From assembly GCF_004376845.1 (NCBI RefSeq), contig NZ_SNUW01000002.1:310001-374000 (forward strand): a stretch of 64,000 nt of DNA, written 5' to 3'. The notes under the pieces are model-generated. The model saw nothing but the letters and a program-made list of their open reading frames with translations. It was not told the origin of the DNA and did no database searches. Source of the stretch: Psychromonas algarum (GTDB taxonomy: Bacteria; Pseudomonadota; Gammaproteobacteria; Enterobacterales; Psychromonadaceae). Below are positions 46,713-56,181 of this stretch, piece by piece (the first letter of the stretch is position 1; each line of letters starts with the position of its first letter). The position numbers and the translations under genes are program-made.

Positions 46713-46936
46713 CTTCTTATACTAAAAAACATGACCTAGCTCTTATCTAAAAATAACAAAATAAAAATATTCACATAAGCTTAACAACATATTTACTTGA
46801 TAAGAGAGTTAGCTTTCAAGAAATATCTGTAAATAGTTAAAAGTGAATGTTTATTTTTTGTTTTATTAACAGCCAATTAAACAAAAAATATTGCTATTTA
46901 CTTTAGATCTCATCAATACGGTCAAGGAGAAGAACT

Positions 46937-47203
46937 GTGAGTTTTGAAAATAAAAATAAAGCAGATGGATATTGGAAAGAAAATATTAGGCTAGTACTCA
47001 TCTTATTATCTATTTGGGCAATAGTTTCATTCGGTTGCGGCATTTTATTAGTTGATGTGTTAAATGAGTATACCTTTATGGGCTTTAAATTAGGTTTCTG
47101 GTTTGCGCAGCAAGGTGCTATTTACGTGTTTGTGGCTTTAATTTTTGTTTATGCAGCAAAAACACACAAACTTGACCAAAAATATGGTGTTGACGAAGAA
47201 TAA
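46937..47203 (+). CDS. DUF4212 small subunit of a sodium:solute symporter
   Basis: An 88-residue membrane protein with two hydrophobic segments (about 18-40 and 52-74) and the family-typical sequence FGCGILLVDVLN and FKLGFWFAQQGAIYVFV. DUF4212 proteins are encoded directly before a large SSS-family permease and are thought to be its small partner, comparable to YjcH beside ActP. The start is GTG 46937, with AAGGAG seven bases upstream. It precedes the permease gene by 11 bases. Confidence 0.9.
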   Translation: MSFENKNKADGYWKENIRLVLILLSIWAIVSFGCGILLVDVLNEYTFMGFKLGFWFAQQGAIYVFVALIFVYAAKTHKLDQKYGVDEE

Positions 47204-47214
47204 AGGATTATGAA

Positions 47215-48933
47215 ATGGATGCTCAAATTTTAACTTATATTATTGTTGGACTTACTTTTGGTTTATATATCGGTATCGCGATATGGAGCCGTGCAGGATC
47301 AACTAAAGAATTTTATGTAGCCGGAGGTGGTGTACACCCTGTTGTAAATGGTATGGCGACAGGTGCTGACTGGATGTCAGCTGCATCATTTATCTCATTA
47401 GCAGGTATTGTGTCATTTACTGGGTACGATGGTTCAGTTTACCTAATGGGGTGGACTGGTGGTTATGTATTATTAGCCTTATTAATGGCTCCTTATTTAC
47501 GTAAATTTGGTAAGTTTACGGTCCCTGACTTTATTGGTGATCGTTATTACTCACAAACTGCACGTACTGTTGCAGTTGTTTGTGCCATCTTTGTCAGCTT
47601 CACTTATATTGCCGGACAAATGCGTGGTGTAGGTGTTGTATTTTCACGCTTCTTAGAAGTTGATGTTGATACCGGTGTTTACATTGGTATGTGTGTTGTA
47701 TTCTTTTACGCAGTATTAGGTGGCATGAAAGGTATTACTTACACGCAAGTAGCACAATACTGTGTCATGATTTTTGCTTTCATGGTTCCTGCAATCTTCT
47801 TATCAGTGATGATGACTGGACACGTTTTCCCACAACTTGGATTTGGTGCAGAGCTATTAGACGCGGCAGGTAATAATTCCGGAGTATTCCTACTTGATAA
47901 GTTAGATGGTTTATCTACTCAACTTGGTTTTGCTGAATATACACTTGGCTCAAAAAGCATGATTGATGTGTTCTTTATTACTGGTGCACTGATGTTTGGT
48001 ACTGCTGGTTTACCACATGTAATTGTACGCTTCTTTACCGTACCAAGTGTAAAAGCAGCACGTAGTTCTGCAGGTTGGGCATTAGTATTCATTGCAATTA
48101 TGTACACCACTATTCCTGCATTAGCTGTTTTCTCTCGCGTAAATATGATTGAAACTGTTAATGGTGCAGATGGACAAGGTGTTCCTCATGCTGAAGCGCC
48201 AAGTTGGATCACTAGTTGGGAAAAAACAGGTCTGATCAAATGGGATGATAAAAATGGCGATGGAAAAATGTTTTACGCCAATGGTGAAACTAATGAAATG
48301 AATATCGACCGCGATATCATGGTATTAGCAACGCCTGAAATGACCAACTTACCTGCATGGGTAATCGCTTTAGTAGCTGCAGGTGGCCTAGCTGCTGCAT
48401 TATCCACTTCAGCGGGATTATTATTAGTTATTTCCACCTCCGTATCACATGATTTACTGAAGAAAAACCTGATGCCGCATATCTCCGATAAAAAAGAGTT
48501 AATGTACGCACGAACCGCAGCAGCTATTGGTATAGTGGTCGCAGGTTACTTTGGTATTAACCCACCAGGGTTTGTGGCCGCCGTGGTCGCCATTGCATTC
48601 GGGCTCGCTGCCTCCTCTTTATTCCCAGCGATTACTATGGGTATTTTCTCTAAGACGATGAATAAAGAAGGTGCAATAGCGGGTATGATTGCAGGTTTAT
48701 CATTCACAACTATTTACATTCTTTACTTCAAGTTTGTAAACCCTGAAGCGAATATTGCTGATAACTGGTTATTTGGCATTTCACCAGAAGGGATTGGTTT
48801 ATTAGGTATGCTAGTTAACTTTGCTGTCGCGGCAGGTGTTAGTAGAGTAACAGCAGCAGTACCTGAGCCAGTACAACAAATGGTTGAAGCTATTCGTTTC
48901 CCTAAAGGCTCCGGTGAAGCACAGGATCATTAA
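47215..48933 (+). CDS. Sodium:solute symporter (ActP-like SSS family, DUF4212-associated)
   Basis: A 572-residue permease of the SSSF, related to acetate/monocarboxylate symporter ActP. It has about 13 helices, with typical segments REFYVAGG-like (KEFYVAGGGV, about 31-40), ADWMSAASFISLAG, GYVLLALLMAPYLRKFGKFTVPDF and AAALSTSAGLLLV. An extracytoplasmic loop between helices at about 310-368 contains WDDKNGDGKMF, an EF-hand-like Ca2+ loop. The ATG has AAGGA at good spacing. A terminator follows the gene, separating it from the cNMP-CBS-nucleotidyltransferase gene. The transported substrate is probably a small carboxylate; not proved. Confidence 0.92.
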   Translation: MDAQILTYIIVGLTFGLYIGIAIWSRAGSTKEFYVAGGGVHPVVNGMATGADWMSAASFISLAGIVSFTGYDGSVYLMGWTGGYVLLALLMAPYLRKFGKFTVPDFIGDRYYSQTARTVAVVCAIFVSFTYIAGQMRGVGVVFSRFLEVDVDTGVYIGMCVVFFYAVLGGMKGITYTQVAQYCVMIFAFMVPAIFLSVMMTGHVFPQLGFGAELLDAAGNNSGVFLLDKLDGLSTQLGFAEYTLGSKSMIDVFFITGALMFGTAGLPHVIVRFFTVPSVKAARSSAGWALVFIAIMYTTIPALAVFSRVNMIETVNGADGQGVPHAEAPSWITSWEKTGLIKWDDKNGDGKMFYANGETNEMNIDRDIMVLATPEMTNLPAWVIALVAAGGLAAALSTSAGLLLVISTSVSHDLLKKNLMPHISDKKELMYARTAAAIGIVVAGYFGINPPGFVAAVVAIAFGLAASSLFPAITMGIFSKTMNKEGAIAGMIAGLSFTTIYILYFKFVNPEANIADNWLFGISPEGIGLLGMLVNFAVAAGVSRVTAAVPEPVQQMVEAIRFPKGSGEAQDH

Positions 48934-48947
48934 TCATCTTTAATATT

Positions 48948-48971
48948 AAAAAAGCGCTTAGGCGCTTTTTT
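48948..48971 (+). terminator. Terminator after the symporter gene
   Basis: A perfect 10-bp stem (AAAAAAGCGC / GCGCTTTTTT) with loop TTAG and a T-run, 14 bases after the stop codon. Confidence 0.85.
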
Positions 48972-49025
48972 TATCATTAATAACCCGTTTAAAGTATATA
49001 GATAACCTTCGATAGTCAGGTGAAT

Positions 49026-50870
49026 ATGGATAATAGCGAATTACAACCCATTTTGGATTTTATGCGTGAATTAGCCCCATTTGATTCATTACATGAGCAG
49101 ACCATTAAACAATGCTGCCAAACACTCACTATTGCTTATTACAGTCAGCAACAAAAATTTGTTCATGTTGATAGCAATGAAGCACAACTTTATATTGTAC
49201 GTAGTGGAGCATTTGAAGTTGTTACCAAAGAAGGAGAATTAATTGACCGTGTTGGTGAAGGTCAATATTTTGGTTTTAGCGGTATGTTATCTGGTGAGCA
49301 AGTCATTAATCAGGTGCGTATTTTAGAAGATGGATTGGTTTACCACTTATCGGCTAAAATGTTTGATCAATTACGCGCAAATAGTTATTCCTTTGATCGT
49401 TTTTTCAATCAAGCTTTTGCTAAACGTTTACGTAACCAAGGATCTATTAAAAATAATCATATTAGCACGGCTCGTATTACCAGTATTATGTCTCGAGAAC
49501 TCGCAGCCACCACTTATGACGCAAGCATTTTTCAAGCAACACAGTTAATGTCTAAAAAACGAGTTTCCTCATTAGTTATTATGAAGCAAGAAAAACTATG
49601 CGGAATTTTAACCGACCGAGATTTGCGCGATCGTGTTTTAGCAAAAGGCTTTAATGGAGATATAGCCGTTGAAAAAGTAATGACTAAAAATCCAGCAACA
49701 ATTGAACCAGATGCATTAGTTTTTGAAGCAATGCTAAAAATGAGTGAACTTAATATTCATCATTTACCTGTGATGTGCGAAGGAAAGCCTATCGCAATGT
49801 TAACCAGTACGGATCTGATCCGTAGTCAAAGCTCTCAACCCATATTATTAATTGGACAAATTGAACGTCAAAATAATTTAGAAGAGCTTATCCAAGTTAG
49901 TCAAAAAATTCCTGATTTGTTATATAACTTAATTGCTAGTGACGCCAAAGCAATAGAAATTGGACGCATTTTAACCTCAGTAACCGATTCTTTAACACGC
50001 AGTTTGATCGCCTTAAAGCAAAAACAACTCGGCCCAGCTCCAATGAAGTTTTGTTGGTTAGCATTCGGTTCTCAAGGACGCCAAGATCAAATGGCCGGTT
50101 CAGATCAAGATAACGCATTAATATTAGAAAAAGAAACAAACGAACAAGAGAAACGTTACTTTAAACAATTATCTGAATATGTATGTAGTGCATTAAATGA
50201 ATGTGGTTTTCCATTTTGCCCGGGTAATATCATGGCACAAAACCCACAATGGCAGTTATCCTTACAACAATGGCAACAACAGTTTTCCAAATGGGTATCA
50301 ACACCTAATCCTAAAGCCTTATTAAACGCAGCTATCTTTTTTGATATGCGCCCTATTTATGGTGAGAAATCTCTGTTTGATAGCTTACAAACAAGTGTAC
50401 TCACCATTACTAAAAATAATGATATTTTTATTGCAGCAATGACTAAAAATGCATTGCAATCCACACCACCTTTAGGTTTCTTCCGTAGTTTTGTTATTGA
50501 ACGAGACGGTACTGAAGTAAAAGGGATCGACTTAAAACATAAAGGCAATGCTTTGATCAACGACATCGTCAGAATCTATTCGTTATCAGCAGGTATAACG
50601 GAAGTAAACACTAGCAAACGTCTTGAAAGTTTAATTGCAAAACAAAAAATAGATAAAGAAGTGGCAATGAGTTTGTTAGATGCATGGGAATTTATCGCGC
50701 ACAAGCGCTTAACTAATCAAGGTTTACAATTTAATAATACTCAACCCGTATCAAACTATATTTTACCTGATAACCTTTCTTCATTAATTCGTCATCAATT
50801 AAAGGATGCATTCAAAGTGATCCATGAGGCACAAGGTACTATTAGACTAAAATTTTTAGGGCAGTTTTAA
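49026..50870 (+). CDS. cNMP-binding / CBS-pair / DUF294 nucleotidyltransferase-like protein
   Basis: A 614-residue cytoplasmic protein with three modules: a cyclic-nucleotide-binding (CAP_ED) domain (about 10-130), a CBS pair (about 155-270, with GILTDRDLRDRVL and HHLPVMCEGKPIAMLTSTDL), and DUF294/DUF294_C (about 290-610) with the nucleotidyltransferase motif FGSQGRQDQMAGSDQDNALI resembling the GlnD uridylyltransferase active site (GS...DxD). Such proteins are regularly encoded next to DUF4212/SSS symporters and a DnaQ-like exonuclease; a regulatory role is likely but the target is unknown. ATG 49026 is preceded by AGG; a GTG at 49020 overlaps that site. The stop overlaps the next ATG by one base. 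Confidence 0.88.
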   Translation: MDNSELQPILDFMRELAPFDSLHEQTIKQCCQTLTIAYYSQQQKFVHVDSNEAQLYIVRSGAFEVVTKEGELIDRVGEGQYFGFSGMLSGEQVINQVRILEDGLVYHLSAKMFDQLRANSYSFDRFFNQAFAKRLRNQGSIKNNHISTARITSIMSRELAATTYDASIFQATQLMSKKRVSSLVIMKQEKLCGILTDRDLRDRVLAKGFNGDIAVEKVMTKNPATIEPDALVFEAMLKMSELNIHHLPVMCEGKPIAMLTSTDLIRSQSSQPILLIGQIERQNNLEELIQVSQKIPDLLYNLIASDAKAIEIGRILTSVTDSLTRSLIALKQKQLGPAPMKFCWLAFGSQGRQDQMAGSDQDNALILEKETNEQEKRYFKQLSEYVCSALNECGFPFCPGNIMAQNPQWQLSLQQWQQQFSKWVSTPNPKALLNAAIFFDMRPIYGEKSLFDSLQTSVLTITKNNDIFIAAMTKNALQSTPPLGFFRSFVIERDGTEVKGIDLKHKGNALINDIVRIYSLSAGITEVNTSKRLESLIAKQKIDKEVAMSLLDAWEFIAHKRLTNQGLQFNNTQPVSNYILPDNLSSLIRHQLKDAFKVIHEAQGTIRLKFLGQF

Positions 50871-51556
50871 TGCTTCAACAATGGTGGTTACAACATAAGT
50901 TAAAAAAGTTAATTAAAAATTGTCAATTAGAAAGTGTACGACTGCATTATCAGTATCTATTAGCACAACTTAATAAACCTATTTTAAAAACAAACTTATT
51001 AGCATTAGATATCGAAATGACAGGCTTAGAGCCTAAAAAAGATCAAATAGTGAGTATTGGTATCATTCCAATTATCGACTCACAAATTCGGCCTAAATTT
51101 GCACAATATAAACTGATTAAAATACAAGGCAGCGTCGGGCAAAGTGCAACTATTCATGGCATATTAGATAAAGATCTCACAAACGCATTAACAATTGAAG
51201 AAGCTTTATTGTGGTTGTTTGAACAATGCCAAGATAAAGTGCTTGTTGCTCACCATGCCCCATTAGATTTGCAATTCCTACAGCAAGCACTATTAACAAC
51301 TCAGCAACGCCCTCATGCTTTATTTGCTATTGATACACTTAATATTGATAAACAGCGACAGCAACGCAAACAGCAGGTTTTAAAGACAGGTAGCTTACGC
51401 TTAAATGCTTGTAGAGAACGTTATAACTTACCTATTTATAATGCGCATAATGCGTTAACAGATGCATTAGCTTGTGCTGAATTGTTGTTAGCTCAATTAA
51501 GTAAAATAGGAAAGTTAGAAGAAATTACAGTAGGACAATTATTAAATAAGTATTAA
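50870..51556 (+). CDS. DnaQ-like DEDDh 3'-5' exonuclease
   Basis: A 228-residue exonuclease-domain protein distinct from the replicative dnaQ. Exo I LALDIEMTGLEPKKDQIVSI (about 43-62), Exo II LVAHHAPLDLQFLQQAL and Exo III AHNALTDALACAELLL supply the DEDDh residues. The first 40 residues are basic and helical, with no membrane segment. It is translationally coupled (TAATG) to the cNMP-CBS-nucleotidyltransferase gene. It may be a nucleic-acid exonuclease or, by analogy with oligoribonuclease-type enzymes, act on short nucleotides; the sequence does not decide. Confidence 0.87.
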   Translation: MLQQWWLQHKLKKLIKNCQLESVRLHYQYLLAQLNKPILKTNLLALDIEMTGLEPKKDQIVSIGIIPIIDSQIRPKFAQYKLIKIQGSVGQSATIHGILDKDLTNALTIEEALLWLFEQCQDKVLVAHHAPLDLQFLQQALLTTQQRPHALFAIDTLNIDKQRQQRKQQVLKTGSLRLNACRERYNLPIYNAHNALTDALACAELLLAQLSKIGKLEEITVGQLLNKY

Positions 51557-51557
51557 T

Positions 51558-51717
51558 CATAGCAATCACAAAAACCGCTTATCTATTTTACTTGTTAAAA
51601 AACCTGACTTCCTCGTTGAAAATTTTTAAGAGGAACAGCCATTTGCGTCAATTTACGCCTGAATGAAAGTGTTTTTTCAACGCAAAATTTAGATAACATA
51701 TTTAATCTAATCACTAT
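51558..51717 (-). repeat. Dispersed intergenic repeat, copy D (long form)
   Basis: About 160 bases between the exonuclease stop and the glnS terminator. Left end CATAGCAATCACAA equals that of copy C; the right part in reverse complement reads GATTAGATTAAATATG, then TATCTAAATTTTGCGTTG and AAAAAA, the family core. Between them are about 100 bases absent from copy C, including TTGAAAATTTTTAAGAGGAA. Confidence 0.65.
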
Positions 51718-51719
51718 AA

Positions 51720-51742
51720 AAAAGACCTCTAAAAAGAGGTCT
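51720..51742 (-). terminator. Terminator of glnS
   Basis: An 8-bp stem (AGACCTCT / AGAGGTCT) with an AAAA/TTTT loop; read leftward it is followed by TTTTTT, 20 bases after the glnS stop codon. Confidence 0.8.
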
Positions 51743-51762
51743 ATTTATAAGTGATTAAGTAA

Positions 51763-53424
51763 TTAACCAGCCCAAGAGTCGCGTAATGCTACAGTACGGT
51801 TAAATACTAGTTTATCAGCAGCAGAATCTTGATTATCAGCACAGAAGTAACCTTCACGCTCAAATTGATATGCGACTTCAACCGCTGCACCTAATAAGCT
51901 ATTTTCAACAAAGCCATGTTTCACAACTAATGATTCAGGATAAATAACCGTTTGAATATCTTCAACTGAGGCTGGGTTTTCTACTGTAAATAGACGATCA
52001 TAAATACGGAATTCTGCAGGTTGATTCGATGCAGCACAAACCCAATGAATAACACCTTTTACTTTACGACCATCAGTAGGGTTTGCACCTAATGTTTCAG
52101 GGTCGTATGTACAATGAATTTCGGTAATATTACCGGCAGCATCTTTAATCACTTCATCAGCTTTTATCACATAAGCATTACGTAGACGTACTTCTTTACC
52201 TAAAACCAAACGCTTATATTTTTTATTTGCTTCTTCACGGAAGTCTGCACGATCAATATAGATTTCACGAGAGAAAGGTAAAGTACGGGTACCCATGCTC
52301 TCATCTTTAGGATGAGCAGGTGCAATCAAATGTTCAAACTTAGTTTCTTCATAGTTAGTAATGATCACTTTAACTGGATCAATAACAGCCATTGCGCGTG
52401 CAGCATTCGCTTCTAAATCTTCACGAACACAAGCTTCTAGTGACGCTAATTCAACTGTATTTTCTTGCTTAGTCACACCAATACGTTTAGCAAATTCACG
52501 TAATGCAGCAGCAGGATAACCACGACGACGCATACCAGAAATAGTCGGCATACGAGGATCATCCCAGCCCGTTACAATGTTTTGTTCGATCAATGCATTA
52601 AGTTTACGTTTAGAGGTTAGAGTGTACTGTAAATTTAAACGAGAGAACTCGATCTGACGAGGTTTACATTCAATGCTAATATTTGCCAATACCCAATCAT
52701 ATAGAGGACGATGATCTTCAAATTCTAATGTACATAAACTATGTGTAATACCTTCAATCGCATCCGAGATACAGTGTGTGAAGTCATACATTGGATAAAT
52801 ACACCACTTATCACCCGTTTGATGATGATGAGCAAAGCGAATACGGTAGATAACCGGATCACGCATTTTCATATTAGGTGACGCCATATCTATTTTTGCT
52901 CGTAACATCATTGAGCCTTCTTCAAACTCACCTTCTCGCATACGTTTAAATAAATCTAAGCTTTCTGAAATCGGACGGTCGCGGAATGGGCTATTTTTAC
53001 CAGCAGTCGTTAATGTGCCACGATATTCACGAGTTTGCTCTGCATTTAATTCACAAACATACGCTTTATCATTTTCGATTAACTCAACGGCGTAATCAAA
53101 AAGTTGTTCAAAATAGTTAGATGAATAACGCACATCACCTTGCCATTCAAAACCTAGCCAAGTGACATCCTTTTCAATGGCTGCAACATAATCAGCATCT
53201 TCTTTTACTGGATTAGTATCATCAAAGCGTAAGTTACAAGCTGCATTAGGGTAATCTAAAGCTAAACCAAAGTTTAAGCAGATCGATTTTGCATGGCCAA
53301 TATGTAAATAACCATTTGGCTCAGGTGGGAAACGCGTATGAATTGTCTGGTGTTTACCACTCTCAAGATCGTTTTCAATAATAGTGCGAATAAAATTACT
53401 TGGGCGTGTTTCCAGTTCAGACAT
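51763..53424 (-). CDS. glnS: Glutaminyl-tRNA synthetase
   Basis: A 553-residue class I aminoacyl-tRNA synthetase charging tRNA-Gln. The HIGH region is [16 protein letters not shown] (about 33-48) and the KMSKS-equivalent is [11 protein letters not shown] (about 266). A C-terminal anticodon-binding beta-barrel pair fills residues 340-550. The start is ATG 53424 with GAGG seven bases upstream; 13 codons further upstream are open without a ribosome-binding site. It is transcribed alone, with terminators on both sides. Confidence 0.97.
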   Translation of the reverse strand: MSELETRPSNFIRTIIENDLESGKHQTIHTRFPPEPNGYLHIGHAKSICLNFGLALDYPNAACNLRFDDTNPVKEDADYVAAIEKDVTWLGFEWQGDVRYSSNYFEQLFDYAVELIENDKAYVCELNAEQTREYRGTLTTAGKNSPFRDRPISESLDLFKRMREGEFEEGSMMLRAKIDMASPNMKMRDPVIYRIRFAHHHQTGDKWCIYPMYDFTHCISDAIEGITHSLCTLEFEDHRPLYDWVLANISIECKPRQIEFSRLNLQYTLTSKRKLNALIEQNIVTGWDDPRMPTISGMRRRGYPAAALREFAKRIGVTKQENTVELASLEACVREDLEANAARAMAVIDPVKVIITNYEETKFEHLIAPAHPKDESMGTRTLPFSREIYIDRADFREEANKKYKRLVLGKEVRLRNAYVIKADEVIKDAAGNITEIHCTYDPETLGANPTDGRKVKGVIHWVCAASNQPAEFRIYDRLFTVENPASVEDIQTVIYPESLVVKHGFVENSLLGAAVEVAYQFEREGYFCADNQDSAADKLVFNRTVALRDSWAG

Positions 53425-53535
53425 TGTAACCTCTAAAAGACATGATTCATAAAAAGAGAGCAATCATCGTATATTCTTGAGCTAACCTCAAGTTAAATCA
53501 TACTAAATGAAAGGGTTCTAATCCTAGAAATAAAA

Positions 53536-53556
53536 AAGGTACTCAATGAGTACCTT
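53536..53556 (-). terminator. Terminator of nagE
   Basis: A perfect 10-bp stem (AAGGTACTCA / TGAGTACCTT) around a single base; read leftward it is followed by TTTTTATTT, 21 bases after the nagE stop. Confidence 0.82.
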
Positions 53557-53577
53557 ATTTATCATAAAATGAGCTTC

Positions 53578-55041
53578 TTATTTTGCAAACTTCATATGAT
53601 TAGCAATAGTTTCAGCTTGAGGACCAATGATAACTTGCAGATTACTCTCACCTAATTTCACAACTCCCATCGCGCCTAATGCTTTTAATTCCCCTTCTTT
53701 GATAATACGACGATCTTTTAAAGTTAAACGTAAACGAGTAATACAAGCATCAATAACCATTAGATTTTCTCTTCCTCCCAGAGCACTGACATAACTAGCA
53801 GCTAACTCCTTAGAGTCGATAGATTTTTTCACCTTTGCATCTTTTTTAGTAACAATGCTTTCTCGCCCAGGCGTTTTAAGATCAAAGGCTTTAATAAGCG
53901 CTAAAAATACAAAATAATAGATAGCAAAGAATGCAACACCTTGCACTAAGAGCATATACCACTGTCTAGCCAATGGATTTTGTGAAGAAAGTACCATATC
54001 CACTAAACCAGCAGAGAATCCAAAGCCCGCCATCCACTGCATATGCGCCGCAATAAATACCGATAAACCAGTTAATATGGCATGTACAACATACAATAAT
54101 GGTGCGACAAACATAAATGAAAATTCAAGTGGTTCGGTAACCCCAGTAAAAAAAGAAGCTAATGAAGCAGCTAACATAATTGACGCTATTTTTTCTTTAT
54201 TCTCGCTCTTAGCAGCAGTATAAATAGCAAGTGCAGCGCCAGGCAAACCAAACATCATAATGGGAAAGAAACCTGCTTGATACATCCCTACCGTTCCAAC
54301 AGCTGTTTTACCTTCCGCAGCAAATTCTACGATAGTATCCTGACCAGCTAAAAAGTTAGGGATATCATTAATGCCAGCAACATCAAACCAGAATACTGAA
54401 TTTAATGCATGATGAAGACCAACTGGAATTAATAAACGATTAAAGAATCCATATAATCCAGCACCAATATCTCCCATGCCAGAAATAGCCTCTCCAAAAC
54501 TTTGTAAACCAGTGAAAATAATTGGCCAAACAGCCATTAAAATAAAGGCAACAAACATCATTACAATGGAAACAACAATAGGTACTAAACGACGTCCGGA
54601 GAAAAATGATAGAGCATTATTTAATTCAACACCTGAGAATTTATTATAAAGTTCAGCAGAAATAATGCCGACTAAAATACCTACAAATTGATTTTCAACA
54701 TTATTAAAAGCCGCATTGGCCACCTCACCTGTAATTTGTTCAACAGCGCTCGGTGATAATAAAGAAGTAAGTACTAACCAGCCAACTAATCCCGAAAGAG
54801 CGGCTGCTCCATCTTTATCTTTTGACATACCATAAGTCACCCCAACAGCAAATAGTAATGCCATATTATCAATAACAGCCGCCCCAGCTTTTATCAAAAA
54901 GGCTGCGACTTGAGAATCAACACCCCAGCCATGAGGATCAAGCCAATAACCAGCACCCATCAAGATTGCAGCAGCAGGTAATACAGCAACAGGAACCATT
55001 AAAGCTCTGCCCACTTTTTGCATGTAACCTAAAATATTCAC
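53578..55041 (-). CDS. nagE: N-acetylglucosamine-specific PTS permease, EIICB (no IIA domain)
   Basis: A 487-residue inner-membrane phosphotransferase permease importing GlcNAc as GlcNAc-6-P. The EIIC domain (1-375) begins GYMQKVGRALMVPVAVLPAAA. The EIIB domain (about 405-485) has the phosphorylated cysteine in VIDACITRLRLTL. The IIA domain found at the C-terminus of E. coli NagE is absent, so phosphate must come from a separate IIA-Glc (Crr) protein. The start is GTG 55041, with GAGGAG eight bases upstream. It is divergent from nagB-nagA, which process the product. Confidence 0.93.
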   Translation of the reverse strand: MNILGYMQKVGRALMVPVAVLPAAAILMGAGYWLDPHGWGVDSQVAAFLIKAGAAVIDNMALLFAVGVTYGMSKDKDGAAALSGLVGWLVLTSLLSPSAVEQITGEVANAAFNNVENQFVGILVGIISAELYNKFSGVELNNALSFFSGRRLVPIVVSIVMMFVAFILMAVWPIIFTGLQSFGEAISGMGDIGAGLYGFFNRLLIPVGLHHALNSVFWFDVAGINDIPNFLAGQDTIVEFAAEGKTAVGTVGMYQAGFFPIMMFGLPGAALAIYTAAKSENKEKIASIMLAASLASFFTGVTEPLEFSFMFVAPLLYVVHAILTGLSVFIAAHMQWMAGFGFSAGLVDMVLSSQNPLARQWYMLLVQGVAFFAIYYFVFLALIKAFDLKTPGRESIVTKKDAKVKKSIDSKELAASYVSALGGRENLMVIDACITRLRLTLKDRRIIKEGELKALGAMGVVKLGESNLQVIIGPQAETIANHMKFAK

Positions 55042-55195
55042 CGTCAGATCTCCTCAGATATGCTCTTTAAACTGTTATGGATTAATATAAAAAAATTGTA
55101 ATTGAATATTGATAATTCTGGTGGGAGCTCATTACAGATGAGACCTTGTGACTTTAAAGACTTTATATCAAGCCGTAAATAGTAACGATTTATTT

Positions 55196-55211
55196 TGTGA
55201 TAATTATCACC
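55196..55211. promoter_or_regulatory. CRP site between nagE and nagB
   Basis: TGTGATAATTATCACC matches TGTGAN6TCACA at nine of ten conserved positions and is almost perfectly symmetrical. It lies 133 bases before the nagB ATG and 155 bases before the nagE GTG, in their 287-base shared control region. NagC operators are expected here but I could not define one. Confidence 0.65.
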
Positions 55212-55328
55212 TAGATTTAAATTTCCAACAGAAAACAAGTAGCACCTTCATTGAACTTAATTTACGCTAGAGCGTATATTACATCATTTTCTGTCAGCTA
55301 ATATTACAATCCTATTTAGGAGCAATAA

Positions 55329-56126
55329 ATGCGTTTAATTCCTGTTAACAATGCCTCTGATGTTGGTTTATGGTCTGCGCGTTATATTGCTGACAAAATT
55401 AATCATTTTGCACCAACTGCAGAACGTCCATTTATATTAGGCTTACCAACAGGCAGTACACCATTAACAACTTACCAAGGTTTAATTAAATTATATCAAG
55501 CAAACAAAGTTAGCTTTAAACATGTTATTACTTTTAATATGGATGAGTATGTAGGACTTAACCCTAAACATCCTGAAAGTTATCATTATTTTATGCATGA
55601 AAATTTTTTTAAACATATTGATATACCATCAGAAAACATCAATTTATTAAATGCGTTAGCAACCGATTTAGCAGCGGAGTGTTTACGTTACGAAAATAAA
55701 ATAAAAAGCACAGGAAAGATTCATTTATTTTTAGGTGGAGTAGGTATTGATGGTCATATTGCATTTAATGAGCCGGGCTCATCATTAGCATCACGTACTC
55801 GAGTTACAGCATTAACAACAGATACACGTATTGCTAATTCTCGTTTTTTTGAAAACGATATAAATAAAGTACCGAAATTAGCTCTCACCATTGGCGTAGC
55901 AACACTATTAGATGCATCTGAAGTATTAATTTTAGTCGCTGGCCGGCATAAAGCGTTAGCACTCGAAGCAGTGATTGAAGGAAGTGTAAATCATCAGTGG
56001 ACAATTTCAGCATTACAACTACACCCTAACACTGTCATAGTGTGTGATACAGATGCAACAATGGAACTAAAAGTGAAAACACTTCGTTATTTTACAGATA
56101 TAGAATCGCAACAACTGCAAAACTGA
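55329..56126 (+). CDS. nagB: Glucosamine-6-phosphate deaminase NagB
   Basis: A 265-residue enzyme that converts glucosamine-6-P to fructose-6-P and ammonia. [16 protein letters not shown] (phosphate binding), NMDEYVGL with catalytic Asp, and [19 protein letters not shown] with the catalytic His/Glu are intact, and length matches the E. coli enzyme. AGGAG lies seven bases before the ATG. It is followed by nagA 55 bases later and is divergent from nagE. Confidence 0.96.
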   Translation: MRLIPVNNASDVGLWSARYIADKINHFAPTAERPFILGLPTGSTPLTTYQGLIKLYQANKVSFKHVITFNMDEYVGLNPKHPESYHYFMHENFFKHIDIPSENINLLNALATDLAAECLRYENKIKSTGKIHLFLGGVGIDGHIAFNEPGSSLASRTRVTALTTDTRIANSRFFENDINKVPKLALTIGVATLLDASEVLILVAGRHKALALEAVIEGSVNHQWTISALQLHPNTVIVCDTDATMELKVKTLRYFTDIESQQLQN

Positions 56127-56181
56127 TAAACGCCCCCTTATTCGGGAAAGTAAAGTTCTATTTGATAAAGAGATATTCGTC

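Larger units (their letters stand above)
46281..46936. other. Gene-free region between the tRNA array and the symporter cluster
   Basis: 656 bases, very AT-rich. It contains a probable decayed sixth tRNA-Asp (from 46374), three TTTATCTAA-type short repeats (46320, 46341, 46451), a near-consensus CRP site at 46697-46712 and the leader of the symporter operon. No protein-coding frame with a ribosome-binding site is visible before 46937. Confidence 0.65.

Noticed and set aside
55042-55238. A 64-codon minus-strand frame upstream of nagE
   Set aside because: It covers the nagE/nagB control region including the CRP site, has no family resemblance and no convincing ribosome-binding site.
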